Below are positions 59,132-64,000 of a stretch of DNA of 64,000 nt, one piece after another. Both the position numbers and the translations under genes were made by a program. This DNA comes from Streptomyces tuirus (GTDB lineage Bacteria > Actinomycetota > Actinomycetes > Streptomycetales > Streptomycetaceae), in the NCBI GenBank assembly GCA_018195615.1, contig JAGTPG010000001.1:1674001-1738000 (forward strand). The letters run 5' to 3'. The stretch's first letter is position 1, and each line of letters opens with the position of its first letter. The notes beneath the pieces were generated by a model. It searched no databases. It was not told where the DNA came from and worked only from the letters and a program-made list of their open reading frames with translations.

Positions 59132-60369
59132 TCACGCGTCCTTCTGAACGGCCCACTGGGTCACCGGCATCGCCTGCCGCCACCCGGTGAAGCCGCCCAC
59201 GGGGACGGCGTGGGCCACGGCGAGCCGCACCAGCTCGCCTCCGAGGCGGCGGCAGGCGTCCGCGAGCAGCGCCTCCGACTCCAGCGTCACGGTGTTGGCG
59301 ACGAGGCGCCCCCGGCGGGCAACGCCTCCCAGCAGGCGTCCAGGAGACCGGGCGCGGTGAGCCCGCCGCCGATGAACACGGCGTCCGGCGGCGGCAGTTC
59401 GGCCAGTACGGCGGGCGCGGCGCCGGTGACGACACGCAGCCCCGGCACGCCCAGCCGCTCGGCGTTGCGCCCGATCCGGTCGGCACGCGCCGGGTCGCGT
59501 TCCACGCTCAGCGCCCGGCAGGACGGGTGTGTCCGCATCCACTCGACGGCGATCGAACCGGACCCGCCGCCGATGTCCCACAACAGCTCACCGGGCGCGG
59601 GCGCGAGCACGCCCAGCGTGGCGGCGCGGATGTGCCGCTTGGTGAGCTGCCCGTCGTGCTCGTACGCCTCGTCCGGCAGCCCGGGCACGGCGCCGAGCCG
59701 CAGGGCGTCCGGGGCGCGGCGGCATGCGACGGCGACGATGTTGAGGGGATCGCCGGGCGGCTGCGACATCGGCCAGTCGTCGGCGGCGGCTTCGGCGCCG
59801 GTGCGTTCCTTCTCCCCGCCGAGCTGTTCGAGGACGCGCATCCGGCTGGGCCCGAAGCCCCGGTCGCGCAGCAGGGCGGCGACCTCGACGGGGGTGGTGG
59901 CGTCCGCGCTGAGGACGAGGAGGCGCCGGCCTTGGTGCAGGGCGGCGGCGAGGCGGGCGGAGGGCCGGCCGACGAGCGTGACGACCTCCACGTCCTCCAG
60001 GGGCCAGCCGAGCCGGGCGGCGGCGTAGGAGACGGAGGAGGGATGCGGCAGGACGCGCAGGGCGTCGGTCTCCTCGGCGAGGGCGCGTCCGATGCCGTAG
60101 AACATGGGGTCCCCGCTGGCCAGTACGGCGACCCGGCGGCCGGCGTGCGCGGCGAGCAGGCCCGGGACGGCGGGGCGCAGCGGCGAGGGCCAGGCGACGC
60201 GCCGCCCGGTGCACTCCGGCGGCAGCAGATCCAGCTGACGCGCTCCCCCGATCAGGACCTCCGCCTCGCACAGTGCGGCGCGGGAGGTCTCGGGCAGACC
60301 CGGCCAGCCGTCGGCCCCGATCCCGACGACGGTCACGGCGGTGGTCGGTGCGGGGAGTGCGGGCGTCAC
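59132..60369 (-). CDS. cobL: Precorrin-6Y C5,15-methyltransferase (decarboxylating) CobL (apparent frameshift near 59311)
   Basis: The repaired bifunctional protein has 412 residues: a CbiE-like N-terminal half (VVGIGADGWPGLPETSRAAL, VLASGDPMFYGIGRAL) and a CbiT-like C-terminal half (LLWDIGGGSGSIAVEWMR). It methylates C-5 and C-15 and decarboxylates the acetate side chain. The frame changes in the C-run 59309-59313; one more base restores GGRLVANTVTLESEALL. The GTG at 60369 starts it. Confidence 0.93.
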
Positions 60370-60541
60370 TGCTCGATACCTCGGCGTTCGGGGACAACAG
60401 AGGCGCACTCTACTGGGCGCTGACCAGCACACTCTCGCTCGGGTACGCGTCCCGGAGACCCCGGACGTAACATGAGGAGGCGATTCGCTCGCGCAGCGGG
60501 AATCCGTAACACCCCGTGACCGTGAAACAAAGGTGCTCCGT

Positions 60542-61045
60542 ATGACGACACTGACGGAATACACGGAATACATCGGGGAACCAACCATCGCGGACGGGCC
60601 CGCTGTCTGGCGTATCGCCCGAGAATCCGGGAAACTCGACGTGAACTCTCCCTACAGTTACCTCCTGTGGTTCCGCGATTTCGCACAGACCTCCGCGGTG
60701 GCGCGCGATGACAATGGCGCACTGAAGGGCTTCACCACCGGATACCGCCGCCCCGACCGGCCCGACGTACTCGTCATCTGGCAGATCGCCGTGACGGGGG
60801 CCGGCCGCGGACGCGGTCTCGCCGGTGCCATGCTCGACCATCTCACCCACCGACTGCGCGCGCAGGGCATTCTCCGCTCTCTGGAGACCACCATCAGCCC
60901 GGGGAACACCGCTTCCCAACAGCTGTTCCTCTCCTTCGCCGAACGACACAGGGCATCGTTGAAACGTGAACTCCTCTTTCCCGCGGAGCTGTTTCCCGAT
61001 GCCCACGAGCCCGAGTACCTGTATCGCATCGGACCACTGCGTTAG
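60542..61045 (+). CDS. ectA: L-2,4-diaminobutyrate N-acetyltransferase EctA
   Basis: EctA acetylates diaminobutyrate in ectoine synthesis. The 167-residue GNAT protein has WRIARESGKLDVNSPYSYLL, the acetyl-CoA loop GRGRGLAGAML and ETTISPGNTASQQLF, all typical of EctA. The ATG at 60542 is preferred to the GTG at 60533 because an AAAGG ribosome site precedes it by about nine bases. It heads the ectABCD operon and is divergent from cobL. Confidence 0.96.
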   Translation: MTTLTEYTEYIGEPTIADGPAVWRIARESGKLDVNSPYSYLLWFRDFAQTSAVARDDNGALKGFTTGYRRPDRPDVLVIWQIAVTGAGRGRGLAGAMLDHLTHRLRAQGILRSLETTISPGNTASQQLFLSFAERHRASLKRELLFPAELFPDAHEPEYLYRIGPLR

Positions 61046-61100
61046 ACAGCGGTGCCGCTGACGGAGCAGCGCTCGGACTCTTTCCGCACCGAGGAGTGTC

Positions 61101-62369
61101 ATGACGAAAAGGCAGCCGGATCTGAGCGTCTTCGAAACCCTGGAATCCGAGGTACGCAGCTACTGCCGAGGCTGGCCCACCGTCTTCGTCCACGCACGCG
61201 GCAGCCGCCTTCGCGACGAGAACGGCCGCAGCTACGTCGATTTCTTCACGGGTGCCGGTTCGCTCAACTACGGCCACAACGACCCTGCCCTGAAACGGGC
61301 CCTCCTCGACTACATCGAGGCCGACGGAATCACTCATGGCCTCGATATGGCCACCGCTGGGAAGCGTGCCTTCCTGGAGACTTTCCTGAACCTGGTGCTG
61401 CGCCCGCGCGAACTGCCGTACAAGGTGATGTTCCCCGGCCCGGCCGGCACCAACGCGGTCGAGGCCGCGCTGAAGCTGGCCCGCAAGGTGAAGGGGCGCG
61501 AGGCGATCGTCTCGTTCACCAACGCGTTCCACGGCATGTCCCTGGGTGCGCTGGCCGTCACCGGCAACGTCGTCAAGCGGGCCGGTGCCGGCGTTCCGCT
61601 GGTGCACGGCACCCCCATGCCGTTCGACCACTACCTCGACGACCGGGTCCCGGACTTCCTGTGGTTCGAGCGACTGCTCGACGACCAGGGCTCGGGTCTG
61701 AACAAGCCCGCCGCGGTGATCGTCGAGACGGTCCAGGGCGAGGGCGGCGTCAACGTGGCCCGCGGCGAGTGGCTGCGGGAGCTGGCCGGGCTCTGTCACC
61801 GGCACGACATGCTGCTGATCGTGGACGACATCCAGATGGGCTGCGGACGCACCGGGGCCTTCTTCTCCTTCGAAGAGGCCGGCATCACACCGGACATCGT
61901 CACGCTGTCGAAATCGATCAGCGGTTACGGCCTGCCGATGTCGCTGTGCCTGTTCAGGCACGACCTGGACGTGTGGGAGCCGGGCGAGCACAACGGCACC
62001 TTCCGCGGCAACAACCACGCCTTCGTCACGGCGACCGCCGCACTCGAGACGTACTGGACCGGCAACCGGATGGAGAAACAGACCATCGCCCGCGGGGAAC
62101 AGGTCGAGCAGGCACTGCACATGATCCGCGACGAGCACCCGCACCTGGGCGCCGCCGTGCGCGGACGCGGGCTGGTGTGGGGGATGGAGTTCGCGGACAG
62201 GCACCGCGCCTCGGCCGTGGCCCGGCGCGCGTTCGACCTCGGGCTGCTGGTCGAGACGTCCGGGCCGGAGGACGAGGTCGTCAAGCTGCTGCCGGCCCTC
62301 ACTGTCGGCGCGGAAGAGCTGGACGAGGGGCTGCGGATCCTCGCCCGAGCGGTACGGGAGACCACGTGA
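61101..62369 (+). CDS. ectB: Diaminobutyrate-2-oxoglutarate aminotransferase EctB
   Basis: The 422-residue class III aminotransferase makes L-2,4-diaminobutyrate from aspartate semialdehyde and glutamate. It shows [43 protein letters not shown] and the PLP-lysine segment [20 protein letters not shown] precedes the ATG. The stop overlaps the ectC GTG by four bases. Confidence 0.97.
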   Translation: MTKRQPDLSVFETLESEVRSYCRGWPTVFVHARGSRLRDENGRSYVDFFTGAGSLNYGHNDPALKRALLDYIEADGITHGLDMATAGKRAFLETFLNLVLRPRELPYKVMFPGPAGTNAVEAALKLARKVKGREAIVSFTNAFHGMSLGALAVTGNVVKRAGAGVPLVHGTPMPFDHYLDDRVPDFLWFERLLDDQGSGLNKPAAVIVETVQGEGGVNVARGEWLRELAGLCHRHDMLLIVDDIQMGCGRTGAFFSFEEAGITPDIVTLSKSISGYGLPMSLCLFRHDLDVWEPGEHNGTFRGNNHAFVTATAALETYWTGNRMEKQTIARGEQVEQALHMIRDEHPHLGAAVRGRGLVWGMEFADRHRASAVARRAFDLGLLVETSGPEDEVVKLLPALTVGAEELDEGLRILARAVRETT

Positions 62370-62763
62370 TAGTCCGATCACTGAGCGAGATCGAGGACAC
62401 CGAGCGCCATGTGAGGGCCGCTTCCGGTACCTGGGAGAGCAAACGCCTCGTGCTCGCCAGGGAGAAGGTCGGCTTCTCGCTGCACGAGACCGTGCTGTAC
62501 GCGGGCACGGAGACATCGATGTGGTACGCGCACCACGTCGAGGCCGTGCTGTGCGTCGCGGGCGAGGCCGAACTCACCGACGAGGAGACGGGCCAGACCC
62601 ACTGGATCAAGCCCGGCACGATGTACCTGCTCGACGGCCACGAGCGGCACACGCTCCGCCCCAAGACGGACTTCCGCTGCGTGTGCGTCTTCAACCCCCC
62701 TGTGACCGGCTGGGAGGACCACGACGAGAACGGTTCCTACCCTCCCCCGCGCCCGACGCCTGA
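62366..62763 (+). CDS. ectC: Ectoine synthase EctC (apparent frameshift near its end)
   Basis: EctC is the cupin that closes the ectoine ring. The 132-residue protein ([69 protein letters not shown]) is typical of the family. As sequenced it reads on in frame into ectD because a C appears lost at about 62740-62742. With it restored the gene ends at the TGA 62761-62763, 16 bases before ectD. I see no reason to propose a real EctC-EctD fusion. Confidence 0.93.
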
Positions 62764-62779
62764 CGGAAGGGGACCGCCC

Positions 62780-63656
62780 ATGACCGCTACCACCACGGCC
62801 GTCCAGGACCTCTACCCGACTCGGGCCCCGCCGAGGCTGTCACACCCCGCAGGGACCCGGTCGTCTGGGGCCGCCCTCCCCCGACCTGAAGTCGTATGAG
62901 CGCAACGGCTTCCTGACGGACGAGCACCTGCTGACGGACGACGAGACCGAGACGTACCGCACCGAACTCGACCGGCTGCTCCACGACCCGGAGCTCCGCA
63001 GCGACGAACGCCGCATCGTCGAACCCGGGACGCAGGACGTCCGGTCGGTGTTCGAGGTACACAAGATCAGTGAGGTCTTCGCGAACCTGGTGCGCGACGA
63101 ACGCGTGGCAGGCACCGCCCGCCGCATCCTCGGCTCCGATGTGTACGTCCACCAGTCCCGGATCAACGTCAAGCCGGGCTTCGGCGCCTCGGGCTTCTAC
63201 TGGCACTCGGACTTCGAGACGTGGCACGCCGAGGACGGCCTGCCGCGCATGCGCACGGTGTCGGTCTCGATCGCGCTGACCGAGAACCTCGCCACCAACG
63301 GCAGCCTCATGATCATGCCGGGCTCGCACCGGACGTTCATCGGGTGCGCCGGCCGCACACCGAAGGACAACTACAAGAAGTCCCTCCAGATGCAGGACGC
63401 GGGCACACCCTCCGAGGAGGCGTTGACGCGGCTGGCCTCCGAGCACGGCATCGAACTCTTCACGGGCGAGGCAGGTTCGGCGACCTGGTTCGACTGCAAC
63501 TGCATGCACGGTTCCGGCGACAACATCACGCCCTACCCGCGCAGCAACGTCTTCATCGTCTTCAACAGCGTGCACAACACGGCGGTGGAACCGTTCGCGG
63601 CCCCGGTCCGACGGCCCGCGTTCATCGGGGCCCGGGACTTCACGCCGGTCCGGTGA
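62780..63656 (+). CDS. ectD: Ectoine hydroxylase EctD (two apparent frameshifts)
   Basis: EctD is the Fe2+/2-oxoglutarate dioxygenase that makes 5-hydroxyectoine. After repair of C-runs at 62826-62829 and 62874-62876 it has 292 residues: [16 protein letters not shown] near the start, the [20 protein letters not shown] core, the iron facial triad in [10 protein letters not shown] and NCMHGSGDN, and SMIMPGSH-type [12 protein letters not shown]. The length is normal for EctD. It completes the ectABCD operon. Confidence 0.94.
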
Positions 63657-63678
63657 CCTCTGCGGCCGTCCCCACGTC

Positions 63679-64000
63679 TCACTGGCCGGGGCGGCGGTAT
63701 GCCTTCACGACACTGGCGTAGCTGTTCTTGGCGTGGCCCTGGGCGATGACGCCCTCCATCAGCGCCTCGGAGTACTTGGGCAGTCCGGTGTCGACGCCGA
63801 GCGCCTCGCTCTCCTCGACGAGGTGCTTGAGCGCTCCCAGGTGCGTCTCCAGGGTGGCGTCGTCGGCCGGGAACTCCTCGTCGCCGGCGTCGATCTGCGC
63901 GGCGTAGTCGGCCGTGAACATCTTGATGGCGTCGAGCCACATGTGCGCCCACGGCAGGAACTCCCGCGCCTTGACGCCGCCGGTCTCCACGATGGCGACG
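63679..64000 (-). CDS. Imine-reductase-like NAD(P)-binding oxidoreductase, 5' end outside window
   Basis: Only the C-terminal 107 codons are visible. They match the helical dimerisation domain of imine reductase/reductive aminase-like proteins related to 3-hydroxyisobutyrate dehydrogenase: VKAREFLPWAHMWLDAIKMF, TLETHLGALKHLVEESEALG and a terminal KNSYASVVKAYR. The Rossmann domain lies beyond the window. It converges with ectD, leaving 22 bases between the two stops. Confidence 0.85.
   Translation of the reverse strand, partial: VAIVETGGVKAREFLPWAHMWLDAIKMFTADYAAQIDAGDEEFPADDATLETHLGALKHLVEESEALGVDTGLPKYSEALMEGVIAQGHAKNSYASVVKAYRRPGQ

Noticed and set aside
61052..62899. An apparent EctC-EctD fused reading frame that also runs antisense-free over ectB
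   Set aside because: It arises from lost C bases near 62740 and 62826. With the frame restored, EctC stops at 62763 and EctD starts at 62780.

Overview
The window is chromosomal DNA of a high-GC actinomycete, almost certainly a Streptomyces. The evidence is the strong G/C bias at third codon positions, the many GTG starts, the chains of 4-base ATGA/GTGA stop-start overlaps, and families typical of the genus (the DUF574 methyltransferase type, a SepF paralogue, paired CNNM proteins, a fused CobIJ, ectABCD). No rRNA, tRNA, insertion sequence, prophage or CRISPR array was seen.

Layout. 1-8283: RNA repair genes (Pnkp, cut by the window edge, and Hen1), a SAM methyltransferase, an F420-dependent oxidoreductase, small conserved proteins, a MazG-like pyrophosphohydrolase beside an ATPase, and a SepF-like protein. 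8439-23896: an assimilatory nitrate reductase fused to a CysJ-like flavoprotein behind a GlnR-like site, a membrane protein, a YceI/MarR divergent pair with palindromic operators, a GlcD/GlcF-type FAD and Fe-S oxidoreductase, two CNNM/CorC proteins behind a possible leader peptide, an orphan Gly-Gly-leader peptide with a strong terminator, and DUF3140/DUF2945/acyltransferase genes. 24038-36854: a ten-gene leftward operon (ATP-grasp, DUF364, cysteine synthase-like PLP enzyme, dipeptide epimerase, MFS, methyltransferase, peptide/nickel-type ABC importer) divergent from a secreted peptidase, with a Fur/Zur-type palindrome between them. 36870-48427: an amidase, a decayed metallo-beta-lactamase-fold gene, a PAP2 membrane phosphatase, and an envelope/redox neighbourhood (sugar epimerase, two-component system, glycosyltransferases, a sulfite-oxidase-like membrane protein). 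48438-60369: cobalamin corrin-ring genes cobN, cobG, cobH, cobIJ, cobK, cbiD, cobM and cobL, with a cobalamin riboswitch ahead of cobN and a 90-bp tandem repeat after cobIJ. 60542-63656: ectABCD for ectoine and 5-hydroxyectoine. 63679-64000: the 3' part of an imine-reductase-like gene.

The most interesting system is the 24038-36854 locus. Its gene content, its metal-associated DUF364 protein, its paired export and import functions, and the Zur-like operator together suggest a zinc-responsive, amino-acid-derived small-molecule metallophore. The product is not known to me and the assignment is an inference.

Reading caution: about 30 genes or gene ends in this window are interrupted by what looks like the loss of a single G or C inside a short G/C run. 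Restoring one base at each site rejoins the family-consistent protein and makes the gene length a multiple of three. I therefore treat them as probable homopolymer undercalls in the sequence, not biological pseudogenes, and give the merged coordinates. The metallo-beta-lactamase-fold gene at 38355-38823 is different: it has lost whole segments and is a real pseudogene.
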